NCBI GenBank assembly: GCA_033026295.1 | Contig: CM065184.1 | Location: forward strand, 5,068,001 to 5,132,000 | DNA from: Channa striata | Taxonomy: Eukaryota; Chordata; Actinopteri; Anabantiformes; Channidae | Direction of reading: 5' to 3' | Length of the DNA: 64,000 bases | In this document: positions 15,006 to 28,095 of the stretch, piece by piece | Layout: each line of letters starts with the position of its first letter | Position numbering within the stretch: position 1 is the first letter of the stretch | Position numbers and translations under genes: made by a program | Notes under the pieces: model-generated | Databases searched by the model: none | What the model was told of the DNA's origin: nothing | Seen by the model: the letters and a program-made list of their open reading frames with translations, nothing else

Positions 15006-18000
15006 TTAATGGTTAGGCTGGGATATGATTCTGCAGAGTTCTGCACCATATTCATGTATATCATCCAGCTGATACTGAAGTACCACTGAGGCAGCATGAA
15101 TGTTTGATGTTAAAAGAGAGAAAGAACAAATATCAGACAATGATCCTTCTAAAATGATAACCCCCCGTGGATGTAGACTTGGACAATATTTCTCTAATTT
15201 TTACATTCACCTCATTGGAGTGATCACAGCTAATATTCCTCGACATGTGTGTTACTACAGTTCTGTGAAGTTTATCACTCTGGGTTTGGGCGTTTCAGAA
15301 CGAGGCCACCATGTAAGTCTGTAATTCGTTTAAAAAGAAACGAGACATTTACTGAGAAGTGAAAGCAGCAACTAAGACGTGAGTCCACGGTCATGCATGT
15401 TGTCCAGAAGCAGAACCTTCCCAGGCCACTTCCTCGCTCATCGTTTTTCTTCTGTTCCAAAGTGGCCGTTTCACATCACAACACGTTCATCTAATGTTGC
15501 CATTATCAGCTATTTGACTTTTGCCAAATGTGTAATTGCTGTAATTATGACAGTATGGCACAGTCCTTCAGTCATATGTTGTAGAGGCGTCTGTGAGGCA
15601 GTTCTATTAAACAGCATCACGTATGTTCCAACTGTACATTATGTGACAGTCTGTATGGCAGTTTATACTTTATACTTAATGAACACTGTGTAATCCACTA
15701 ACAGCTTTACACAGCACAGAGTCTATAATTCAATATGGCTCGTGGTATTTGCAAACTGGACGTGTGTCTTTTTCTAAGCACCAAAATTGCTGCTCTGAAT
15801 AACCTGTATACACATAGTCACAGCTACGCCTTTCCTCCTCCTCCACTTCAAGCACGTTCTTCTGTGACACAAAAACTGCTAATCAGGCAGAGATGCAGTA
15901 AAATTTTCTTTTGGCCAGCTCTATATTAGTGTTATTACATCTGCATAGAAATACATCCCACACCGTGTTTACAGTGTCTACGGGCGAGATAATTAGGCCT
16001 AAAAGTGTTTGAATTTATTATTAGTAATTGTAACATTGGACGATAGTTTAAAATTCCCCATACTTGGGGCTGGGACTTTGTACATTTTCAGCCACTGTAA
16101 GAAACGTATAAAATGTAAAAGATCTATATGTTTTGCAGCAGAAGATATTTTTGAATAATCTTGTTTGGTAGCATTATTTTGCACATATTTTTACATGTAT
16201 TTTAGTGTTGCATTATTTATTGGCCTCTTCATTGTTATTCATAGGCAGAACTTGAGTAGTGCATGCTCTACATACATCGCATATGATTCATTTATGAGCC
16301 ATCTTTTATTGATCTATTTATTCATTCATTCATTTTTAGAGAATATTATCATAGACAGCACTTTTAATGATGATGGTGCCTCTATTATCGAGAGCTAATG
16401 CTTTTTTTTTTGCTTTTTTAAATTAAAAAACCCAAAACCCAAAGTGGCTGCTCTTGCTGTTTAAAGGGTTCACTTCAGTTTGCCAAAAAATGCTGCCGGA
16501 GGGGGTCCAATTTGGGACGGCCGAAGCCATTATTTAGTATGACCTTAAAAGAACCAATTTTGTTTTCTTGCTTGCTATTTCAGCTTAAAGGGATAAAAAT
16601 GGCTTTTGTGTTTTTAGTTTTTAGAATTTTCTATGTAGCAGAATTGTTTTTGTCCAGAGGGGAAATTCAAACAACGCAGACAAAAAGGTTTTACAGCTGT
16701 TAAGTAGATTTAGAATACATGATTAGCTGTCACACGCAGTCAGACTGCGTAGTAATAGGTCTGTCAGTCAGTGTGACAGTGATAAATGCTTTTGCTCTCA
16801 TGAATTATATTATTGTTGTCTGTTGCCAGGATGTGAGGATTAAACAGATTAAATTCTCCCTTTAGGGTTTTACCGTAAAGGTTTTTTTTTTTCCATTTTG
16901 TCCTTTTGGCATTAAATGTAGAGAACTCAAACATATGTTTCCTTTACTGTAAATGCTTAAAAATGTATCGCTGAAAAAACACCCTGCAGACCACAAAGTC
17001 AGTCCAAGATTAAGAGATTAGAAACTTCTCCTGTGTGTAATTCCTTTTGCATGTGTACTGGCCGTGTTCAATTTTATCTTCAGTGAATTCACTGTGTTCT
17101 TAAATTTTAACACCCCACGTGTCTTGTCAAAAATGAGTTTTTCCACAAAGCGCTTTGAAGTGCTGTGTCCCTGGGTTTCATGCCCCGAAACTCGGCAGCG
17201 TTTAGGGTGAAGCGTCCTCAGTCAAATTTTTGTCCTTGCCCTTGAGAGAGTGTGTGTATGTAGTGGTGGCACTTTCTATTTGGCAAGGCTGACCGAGCAG
17301 CGAGAGGAGGGGAGGGCAGCTCTGTTTTGACAATTGCATGGCAGCATTTGTTTGCTGAGATGATTGGATAAGGCAGGGAATCCTCTAATGGTTTAAATGT
17401 CAACTGGTCAATAAAAGCCCGGCATCCCGACACTTCTCATTTGTACTGAGACAGAGGATGCTATTAAATTTTGAAACAAAAATTACTAACCTGACATTTC
17501 CCCATTTACTGTTCGCCGTTGTTTCTCTTGTCAATCCTCCGTTCTGTCCCCAATTAAACATGAATCAACTTGCCTGCAGATTCTCCCAAAATTGCCTGTA
17601 AATTCTCACGATCATACGGTTATACAGGTTAGTTTGGGATGGCATTTGTATTCTTGTTAAATACATGTGGTTTAGTAGTTAATTAATAAGAAACAGCATC
17701 TTTTGGATGATTGATCCATGTTCCAGTCACTAAACATAACATGTTGACATAATTCCAAATCACCTGAATGAAAGTGTTTTTGAACGAGCATCTAATTCAT
17801 ACTTTGTGTTTGCCCTCTGACGTCTTCATACACACTCCACACATGTGCAGCTCTGCACAGAAGCAGCAGAAACCTGAAAAGGTGAACATGGAGAAAAAAA
17901 AACCCTTTGACATGGACAATTTCAAAGATGTGAAAATAAATATCACAGCATTACAACCTTTAATCTATGAAACAAAAGTACAATTTTGAGTCGCTAGTAG

Positions 18001-19729
18001 ATTTTTCTGAGAGAAATGGCCAAGCAGGATTAGCTGTGTGCCTCTTCTTTAAGTCTTTTTGCAAAGTTAAACAGCGTTGGAGACATGCAGGCGCTTAGCG
18101 TACCTGTTTGTGTCGATGATTGACACTCTGGGCTTTCAGTGTAGTTAATTAGAAACCCTGGTGGTTCAATATTTGACACCTGAATCAATTACGTAAAATA
18201 TGAAGGGAACGATTTAGGGAGGTGGACGGTACAACAAGACACAGGAGACTGAAGTTCGACTGATGACGGTGACCATATTCAGGAAGCACGTGTGCACATG
18301 CACAGTGTTTGCAGCGTTTTGCTTTTGTGTAATTTTTGTTTCAACTTAAATTGAAGTTTTAGTTTTCCCTGACCTTAATGTGTTTTTCTGTGTGTAGATA
18401 AAGTCGTTCTAGTGGCGTTAAAAGACGTGACGCTGCTGGAGCCTCCAATAGGTGCCTCTGACTTACAATAGCAATATCTGACGCTGTGCCATGAGGACAT
18501 GTTGGACAAACTGCGTCCACCAGCAGGACACATCTCCTCTGTCAGTGTAATAGTATTGTTGCCTCAGTAAATCCCACTCTTTTCCTAAATTTTTGTTTTT
18601 ATCCTTAACTCCAGTAGCTCAGTGTATTTAATGATGACACAAGGGTCCAACGTGTGACAGCAGACTGGGTGGGGCACCACTAATCCGTCTATGATCCAGA
18701 TAGCAGCTGATAACGGGCATTACAGTGTGATAACATTCAAAGTGGGTGAGGAAACCCAAGCTAGACACTTGGGTAACAGTCTGCATCAATCAGACGCTTG
18801 AGACCATCCTCATGTCTGATAAAGATGAAGCCAAAGTCAGCCAGCGAACACCGGACCTGCTCAGTTACCTGCATTGTGTGGAAATCACAGACTTTTAAAT
18901 ATTTACTTTGTCGTCATATTTTCAGGTAGAATCTGTGATTAAAAACGCTCCCTGTTTATGTAAAGCAGATAAGTCACTGCCTAATTTTCAGGGTGAAGAC
19001 ATTATTCTAAATACAATGTGATAGTTCACCATCACCTCCAACACACACGCACACACACCCACACACACTCTGTGTGTACAGAATTCATAAAAATCTTATG
19101 GGATTCCTGAATAGACGCCGCTACACATACAGGATTAACACTGCCATTCATCTGATAAGATGAATGAAGACGCTTTGATTCCCAGTTTTTCCTCTGAGGA
19201 GTTTGGATTTTCTGTGCAGAGGTAACAATGAATATGTTAAAGAGTTCAAATCAGGAAAATAATCCAGGCCATGAACACTCACACAGGCCCTTTGCTATCT
19301 GCTCTCAGGATTAAATCAATGAACACAGGCAGGCAGGCAAACAAACAAACCAGAGAGCCAAGATAAGAACTTCTGCTGCGTTTTTAATGAGCCAACCCAA
19401 GACAGGCTGCAGATAAAAATGTTCTGCTGCCTGGTTACAGTCAACAGACCCAATTTCATCCACCAGTCTAGAGACAATGACTTTTTGTTCAGAAAATGAC
19501 AGAATGAGTGTGAACATCCACCCTTAAGAATTTACAGCGTCTGCCGGCTGTTGCACAGCTTCTATTGTTGTTAGGTTTGGACTTTCTTTAATGTTGTTCA
19601 CAGTTGTTGCATAATCGACGAGAAGAATAATACGAAAAGATTTTCTCTGTCATTTCGTTTGTCATATACGTACTGTGGCTACTTCAGCAGATACCATATT
19701 CAACCATAGTCCAAGGGAGCTGCTGTCAT
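15006..19729. other. Intergenic, palindromes only
   Basis: No gene signal. Nested inverted repeats occur at 16727-16779, and a CA-rich run lies near 19036-19075. Confidence 0.5.
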
Positions 19730-19885
19730 TGGTGTGTGTGTGTAAATGGGGGGGCAGTCATCCGCAGGGTCAGTGGCTCAATCCCCAGCCCCCCCACACA
19801 TCGAAGTGTCAGCCCCCAAATTACTCTGTAAGTCACTTTAGATAAAACCGTCTGCGAAATGACTAAAATGTAAATAAGAAGCAAC
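19730..19885 (+). repeat. Fish SINE copy with the gtctgcgaaatgac tail
   Basis: A remnant B box (gtggctcaatccccagc) is followed by cacatcgaagtgtcag. The tail gtcactttagataaaaccg then gtctgcgaaatgac is a diagnostic sequence of a widespread teleost SINE. A short GT run precedes it. Confidence 0.75.
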
Positions 19886-22800
19886 TGTGAAGCCAGTTGG
19901 TGCCAGTATTGCTGAGTATTGCTGCCATTTAACCAAATTATTGTTTTTACAATTCCAGTCTCCTTTCTTACTTTTCTGTGTGACTGAACTCTAGACAATG
20001 TATTTCTAACTTTTCAAAAAATTCCATTATATCTAAAAAAAAATGCCAGGAGGCACTAATGATGCTAACTGATCTTCTTCTCTAGTGAATTAATTTTACT
20101 GATATATTGATACGGCTAAATGACCTGTTGCCAGTTTTCTCATCTGCTCAGACTAATGTGATGTGGTGTCCCCTGAGTTCTTACGAAACACATAATGTAG
20201 AAATATTAATGTTTTACAGAGCACAGAAACAGCTGCACAGTGCATCCAAAACATCTGGCAGCAAACACGCAAACCCCAGTTCATCACTGCTGCCATATTT
20301 GTGTGTTTAGAAAATGGATCTTTACGTATGAGTGACACTGTAACTGAAATCGGAACATATTTGCACAAATCATCTCTCGTGACTCTGCAACGAACAAGTT
20401 AGTTTGTGGGACAAGATGCTCTGTGAACGTCAGATTATCGTGAGCCACCATCCAAAGTTCACAATGCGACAACTTGCCTGTGTTGATGTGTCAGGACTCG
20501 CCAAACCACATGTCTTTGGGTACATGGGGACACTGTTAAAGCACTGCATGGTGATTTGGGTCACACTTGTCTCTTTCTTTAAAGCTTTTAAGCAATAGAA
20601 GGGGCTTCATTACCCTCTGAGAGGATAATAATTAGTCTGTCTTCATGCTTATTTGGTGTAAAGAGAAAAATTATGTCAAATTTAAATTGGTGTGTACAGT
20701 AGTCCTGTCACTGTGTTCAGAAGGAGAAACTCCAGAGGTTTTGGAGCAGGCAGAGACAAAATTTATCCCAACTCTTTAAAACCTCAAACACAAAAATGTG
20801 CGTCTGGCAACTCCTGCTTCACCATTTACTGGCCCTTATATTATGTGTTGGTATCATAACCACATGTTGGCAGGCTCAGTAGGTCATTATAATATGATAT
20901 AATGCTCCACAATGTTGCTTGATTTTGACACAAAAAATGGATTGTTAGGATTAGAAACAAAAACAAAAATATTGAGATTATTGAAGAGTTGTGGGGTGGG
21001 TCAAAATATCACACAGGCTTCACTCATAATAACTTCACCACAGGGCAATAGGTGACCTAGCAAACCATAACAACTTACTAATCAGCTGATATATCTGTGG
21101 AATAAGAATTTCCATACCTGCCATTCTTTATACCACATACTATTTTTGTTTATTTACATTTGTTTAATAAAGTTTTTTGCTTTTAATTTACGATAATCAC
21201 GAGCAGATGGTTAGCCCTTCTTAAACGTATGACAATGCTTTTTTTTTCAAGATTAATGCCACATGAATGTTTCTGAAATAAATCGGTTTATAAGTTCTTT
21301 CAGATAGACTGATGAGAACTGTCCCTGCTTGGTCGAAATCGATTTTCCCACTTCCTGCTGTGCCTGTCTCCTGTAGTTCACTCAATATCTCATACTGCGG
21401 GACAGTGTCCCAATGCCTCTAGACAAAAGCGACTGTAAAGAATCTTGACAGGTAATCTTGATCATACTGGAATATAGTAGAGCAGTTGGATTTCATTAAT
21501 AAGAGTAATTTAAGAATTATTTTCTAGAATTACCCAGATCCAGAGTATGAAGACTCATGGCCACAGCAGTTGTATTTGCAGGTGGTGAGTTCATGATAGT
21601 CCAGTAAATCCTGATAGTTATACTATATCAACAGCTGTGGACTATCACAGAAATAAAAGTAATGAACAAAAAAAAATAAATAAGTTTGATTTATCCTCTT
21701 CCTTGTTTTAAGGATTCAAGTTAGTGTTGCTTCTTCATCTTATGATATTCTTTTCCGCTCACAACCTCTGCAGTCCTTTTGTATTATTTATTTTTCTGTG
21801 ACAGATAAGAATGTTTAGCAGGTTGAAAATGATGCAAGGATATAGTCCGTCCTTTCAAATCGGGTGTGAAATCTGCTCAAAATGGATAAAAACAAAGCAT
21901 AATGAATGCAGGGTTTTTTTTCTTTCATTTTCAAACTGCTTTAAAATGTGTGTGACTTTTGATTCCTGAATCCAGGAGCAAAGAATGACAGTTTGTGGAA
22001 TCATTTTTTATAATGAATGGCCTGTCATATCAAGCAAATGTGCACATCTAATACTGAAAAATGAGATGACTGTGAAAACGATGGTGTACAAACACAGTCT
22101 CCTCTCCTGCCTTTATCTTCAGCAATGTAACAGACAGAATGTAAAATGACAGCAAAACTTGCTGGCAATAATTCAGCTGAGATGCAATCACAGTGTTCCC
22201 TGCATGGCTTTAATATTGCAGAGGGTCATTGTTTACTATTAAAATCCATGAAGCTGTCACTTTGGGCTCCGCGCAGCAACAGACCTTCCCGTTACAGAAG
22301 GCCAGTGTCGCTGAATTCTCACACCTGCTTCTCTTTCTAGCCGAGGACCTTGATCAAACCATGTAGTGACAAGCAATTAGAGTAAAGGTAGACATTGTGC
22401 GCGGCATGAAGTAAAAGCAAGAGACCTCCATTTGTAAATCAACATTATTCATCAGCACAGAACAAATGAAGGACATTCAGCTTAAAAGAGCTCGGAGAAA
22501 TTATTTTATTCGTTGTGGCACAAACGCCATCAGCATGTGTAAAGTTTTTATCTTGTCTTTAAAAGGAGAATTCCTAACTGCTCCACGTCCACACGACTTC
22601 ACCACGTCCACACGACTTCACCAGACATATGTACTTTTCAATACGATGAGTCTTACAGTAGCAGGTGCATTTTAAAGGCTTCTCCGGGGTCATGGGTTGT
22701 ATCTCCACACTAAAGGAAACCTTTAAATTGCATTTAAGGGAAACGGTGAATTAAAGGTTCATGAATTCAATTTTTAATAGACGGGTTCTTTGTTGCGCTC

Positions 22801-25800
22801 GTGAAGTCGGGTGCAACTCGAAAACAAAAGCGCAGCACACGCCTAATAGGCAGAAAAAGACTGAGCGGTTTTCTGGGTTACACTGTGCCCTCAGTGTTTT
22901 CAGCAAACTGAAACAGGGACTCCTGAAACTTGTATTGTGCTCCGTTAAGTGGAAATTCCTACATTATGCAGTTTCATTAAAAAATGTTCCTACTAAAGAA
23001 CTGAGAGCGTTGAGAAAATAATTAAAGGTTCAAAAGTGTACATGTCTCATGTATATGAGTTTCTGAAGTTCAAGTCAAATGCACTGGTGAATAAAAAGTG
23101 AGTGAGAATGATAATTAATTTCTCAGAGGATATTACATGAAAGTAAATTCTTATGAAACTCAACATAATAGATAATAGATAAAGGCGCTCCGACAACACT
23201 ACAGTATGTTTTCACACGCTGACTCCAGGCATGTTGCACAACCCTCTCGAGTGCAGTATAAAATTTCATGAGAACCACGATGAGTCACACAGGCGAATTC
23301 AAAGCACAGATCACAGTGCTTCATGTCACAGCGTATGCCGGGAGATTAGTACACCTGCACCTTGTATTAGGAAGCTTACAGAGCCGTCTTTGTATTAATT
23401 CTCTGCTGCAATCCCCCATGTTAGGTTCCATATTAATCCCTGTCCTCTGAGAGCACTGACGACATGACATGTATCATGACGGTTGAGGGTTTGAGAGCCA
23501 ACTGGGTTTAAACATGCAAGCTTAATTTTCATTTTTTCTTTATTGTATACAGGCTACTGTTTTTGTAAGACGTAAGTGGCGCCTGTGCTGTGAGGTTGAG
23601 CCGGGAATGAACGCTGACGTGCTTTCCGCTGACTGGAAGGAAAGAGAGGTGCCCGCCTTAGGAGGATTCGCTGCAACACTGCTGAAACGAGCGTCAGTGT
23701 TAATTAATTTATTCATAAACGACCAAAGAAACCTAATACACAGCCTTGAGAAGAATCTTCCCAGGAGCAAGAAAAGGTGGATGTGTCTTTATTTTAGAAA
23801 AGCCCATGAATAAAACATCAGTGTCTGGGAAAAAGAGGTCAAATCAAAGTCCATTGATTTAATTTATACATGAGTTGTAGTCATTGTGGGAGAGAATGTA
23901 ATTTTTTTTTTTTTAACATCAGAGTCACAATATTATATGAAATATCTGCGTTCAAACAGGAGCAATGCGTCATGTAATGGGTACGTTCCTCCTTGAGGGA
24001 TCTGTGACTTCTGAAGTGAAAGCTTTATGTTTCTATAAGTGCTGTTCTGCAGGGACGTCGCAAAGAACGTCCTATTCTGAATATTGAAAGAAAGAAAAGG
24101 GAACATTTGCATGCAACGGGGCCTTCCTGTCCTAAACACCGGAGACGGCGTGGAAGGATGGAGGAGTGCGTCTCGCTGGTGTTAAGGTAGCCTGTGACAT
24201 CTGCTGTAACACCAACACTGTTAAGCCGGTTCTCTGCCTCTGGCTGGAGCTGCAACGCTAGAGGTGATTCCCAGCCATTCTCCTGTGGTCAATTAGGAAA
24301 GCCATCAGGATTTGTCTTCATTGCAGGTTGATTCAATCGTTCCTCTTGCCCTGCAGTTCCTGAGATAGGAGTTTTATTATCTTGCTGTCTTGCATATTTA
24401 TAGAGCTTCTCAAATACAGGCAGCATAAAATTAATAGAGAGCATGAGCTGGAAATGTGCACTGCGCTGCAAAGGTGATGACTAGCACACCTCTCTCTGTA
24501 ACTTTTATCGAAATCCCTCTGTGCTCCTCCAGCCTCAGCCGTATTTCTCGAACACGCTCGCAGGGTGTCCATTCTAAAGGAGCCCCACAAATAAACCGAC
24601 CTCAAAATATGGAACAAATAAAAACTACACTCTACATGTCTCCGGAGACTCGCTCTGCCTCCTAACAGTGCAAGTCTGAAGTGATTGTGATTCCCCCCCC
24701 TCAAAAAAAAACCATGCCAGCTGTGTATCTGTTGGCAGTATTCCAGCAAAGGAAGGTAGGAACTTACACGGGATAATGACACAGCCTCGGTCCAGGGCTT
24801 ATCGAAGGGAGTTATTCTCGACAGCCAGACTGACCCCCTTCTACTAATTAAAGCTGGACTCAACACGATGTGCCTTGTTATATTTGATCTCCAAGGGAAG
24901 GAGGGAATGAATCCTTTACACATTTTCCCTGTATAATTGTGACTTGCCGACAAGAACAAAAAGATCTATCAACTTTTCACTGCAGGCTCCGACACGAACT
25001 GCATGAATTTAACATGATTGCCTGTCAACCAGCTGAACTTCTATTAAGTCTGAATCCAACGCTTGCTTAAAAACTTGTAAGATTTCACCAGGTGAAGTCA
25101 AACGCTAATATAGAAAAAGTTGATTTATTTCGGAGCAACAGTCCTCTAGTAAAGGACCGGGCAAGGCTGTAGACTGTAACACAGTCCCTCAGATAGACGG
25201 ACCGACTTCCAGGCTTCTTCATGCACGGCATGGTCCTGGCTGACAGGTCACAGGCAGAATACATGACTTTTCTGGTTACTCGTGTATCTTTCATATTATG
25301 TGGAAACCACCAAGGCAAAAACTGAATTCTTCTCTTGCACATGTGCATATATTGGTGCTTTGCTCTTACATGCACACAGCCATGCATGTACATACATATA
25401 TACGTACACATCACATACGTTCCTCAGTAGTCGTCGGGATCCGAGGATGCATGTAGTAACGGCCTGTAGTGTACAAGGTTGTATCTGAGCCCAGTTTTGA
25501 AGTCGGCACTAAACATCTTTGTATCATTTGCTTCGGTGACTGGTGTTATTTTTCAGCTGAAACCACAAACCACTCTTCAGAGTCTCTCACATTTTTGTCA
25601 CCACGGACCACTCACTTTGTTGTGAGTGCTTCCCCTTGATGGACCACTCAGAACAATGTGTGTCATTAGGAATGTCACTTTTGACTCAATAGCCCTCTCT
25701 GAGCCATACAGTTCCTCTTTAGGTTTGCCAAAGGACGACAGAGGCAAAAGACAAACATGCTACAACGGCCGTATTTGTGGTGAAGTGGTGTGTATTTAGT

Positions 25801-27859
25801 TTTCAATTGCTGCATTTATCTGTGACAGCCATTGAAATCTAATGAAACAATCAGTATTGTGTCGAACTGTGTATTTATATAAGCTGATTGTGATGAATTT
25901 TGCACAGTGGCACAACAAGAATATAAATATGAGAGTTTTTAATGAGAGCCAGAAAGCGTGGCAATAAGAGTGGCGAGACTGTCGCTGTGTAAATGCAAGT
26001 GTGCATACGGGGCTCATAGTAAATACTAAGCAAATAAATTACTATTTGTTGTATGACCGTGACGAATGTGCGACCAGGTCAGAGCCCAAAGCGACTGACT
26101 CGTGAGCAGAGGAATAGATCATCAGATATCACCAGTGTCTCCTGCAGCAGACTTGGGTCAATTCATGTATGGGAAATCGACCGCGAATCTTAAACAGGTA
26201 TTGACGTCCGTCCAGCTGGTAAACCCTTCTCAAAGCCTCCGATTGATTGTGGGTCATGTGCTGATGCAAACAGGTTTGCAGCTATGAATGTTTCATAAAT
26301 GTTGGGTCAGTGCTGAACGCAGGGTGAAGAGTTCAGAGGTTTCATTTGCAGTGAGACTCCAGCGAGCTCCCCGAGCTACGGCAGTTGGAGCCAAAAGATT
26401 TGCCCGTCTGCAGCCATCGATTGGCAGCGACACACTAATGTGTTTATTGATGCAGCAAAGTAAGTATAAAGATGAGATAAAACCAGATTTAGTCCTCAGT
26501 TTCCTCTGATTGTAAAGACGGTGGTGCTTGTTCCTCTACTGACCCGCAGTGTTATACTGCATTTTCCCCACTGCACACGGTCGTATCGGTACGATCAGGG
26601 ACAGAGCTGTTTTAAGGCTCAGATTCTGGCACTATGATGTATTGGGAGTAGCCCTCCTCAGTCCTTTGCCATCCAGTTCACTACACAAAGATAAATGCAG
26701 TGTGCATGACACTGTTAAGAGTTAAAGAGGAAAAGACATCTCAGATCCACCCAGGGGTTTGGTTTTCAGCCCCGTGGCTGGAGAAAAGAGTTTCAGTGGC
26801 CTGTCAAATGAAGCTGAAAAATGAAGTTTTGTCCGACTTTAATATAGCAGGGATTTCATAAAAAACAAAAAAGTCTTTCTAATAAATCTGTTGTGACTTC
26901 CTTTATCTTATTCGAGTCAAACGTTAGAGGATAGTTCAGTTTACTTCTTATTCATTAATTATCATTTATTCTTACTTTCCCTTTATGGGTGATTGGATGT
27001 GAAAGAGAACAGAGGACAAGTCCGAACCTACACGTGTGCAACTGGCTGTGTACGTCTGCTGCTCTTCTCCTGCAGCTCATTCAAGGATGCCATGGAAATC
27101 AATTAGAGACACTTCAGCGATGTCTGAGCCACCGGAGGGAGCCAGCCGGAGCAAATTAGAGCGCTCTCCCCTCTGTTTCATACTTTCTTTCTCATGCTAA
27201 GAGGGGGAATTACAAGCCAATCTATCAATTGATCCATGGGTGAAATGTGCTGTTAACACAAGGACAGACAGTCATTATCTCTTTATCTACTTTTGGCAAA
27301 TTCAGTAAAGGAAAAGCACCATATTAAAGATAGAAACACTGAACTGCACACTGCCAGTTCATTTGAGCTACTCCAGTGAAGGTATTCTGCACATGTAGTG
27401 ACGCTAACTAGGGAATCATGTGTGCTGTGGGACGAAACCATTGAATAAATTAGTGCCAGATGAGAAACTTTGGAAAGAGATGATTGATTTGGACACAGGA
27501 GGCCAGAGAGTGTTTCTGCATTCAAATTGGCATTAACGTGAGGTGGGATTACCAGCGAGGACATAATTAGCAGGATGAGTTGGACACGTTCATGTGTTCG
27601 CTCTCGAGTCCAAGATGTTCACGTGAAAAATATTTGCACAAAGCCTTACTGACGATGGAAAAGAGGACTCTGAGTAAAAACACGTGTCGACACAGGAGTA
27701 GAGTAAGACCAAGACTGTGGCTCTCACCCTTTGCTATCGTGCGTTAAGTTTTTCCTGGTTCTTTTGCAGCAGACAGTGTTAATTGAGTTGAAGGGTATTT
27801 CCTACCTACAGCCAATGTCTATGGAAAACATGGATTTGCACATCTCGCAGCCTGGTTCA
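19886..27859. other. Intergenic, nothing recognised
   Basis: No supported exon. The minus-strand 208-codon frame at 24333-24959 is the longest frame outside the NPAS4-like gene. It has no domain likeness and is about what chance allows. Confidence 0.5.
22583..22620. repeat. Perfect 19-bp tandem duplication
   Basis: The unit ccacgtccacacgacttca is present twice, head to tail, with no mismatch. It lies in non-coding DNA. Confidence 0.95.
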
Positions 27860-28095
27860 CATCCACCTGTCTGCTCAGGTCTGTCTCTGTGGCATTTGCA
27901 TGTTTTCCCTGTGTTGCTCGTGTTGTTTCCTCAGGTAGTCTGCCTCCCCCACAGCCCATTCAGGTTGACTGGTGCCTCCAATTTATCTATAGGTGCAAAA
28001 CTGTCTCCATATGTGTCCCTGTGATGGCGACCATCCTACCTCTTGCCCAGTGGCAGGATAAGTGAACCAGATAACAGACGAATGGATCAATTTTG
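27860..28095 (+). repeat. Degenerate 3' tail of a teleost LINE
   Basis: The order of segments matches the standard fish LINE tail: ggcatttgcatgttttccc, a cctcccccacagcccatt block, ggttgactggtgcctccaa, ctgtgatggcgaccatcc and cctcttgcccagtggcag. The copy is old and carries many substitutions. The open frame across it is not a gene. Confidence 0.75.

Noticed and set aside
24333..24959. A 208-codon open frame on the minus strand
   Set aside because: No recognisable domain, biased toward unusual residues, and a frame of this length is within chance expectation for 64 kb read in six frames.
27731..28024. A 97-codon frame
   Set aside because: It lies over a degenerate LINE 3' tail.
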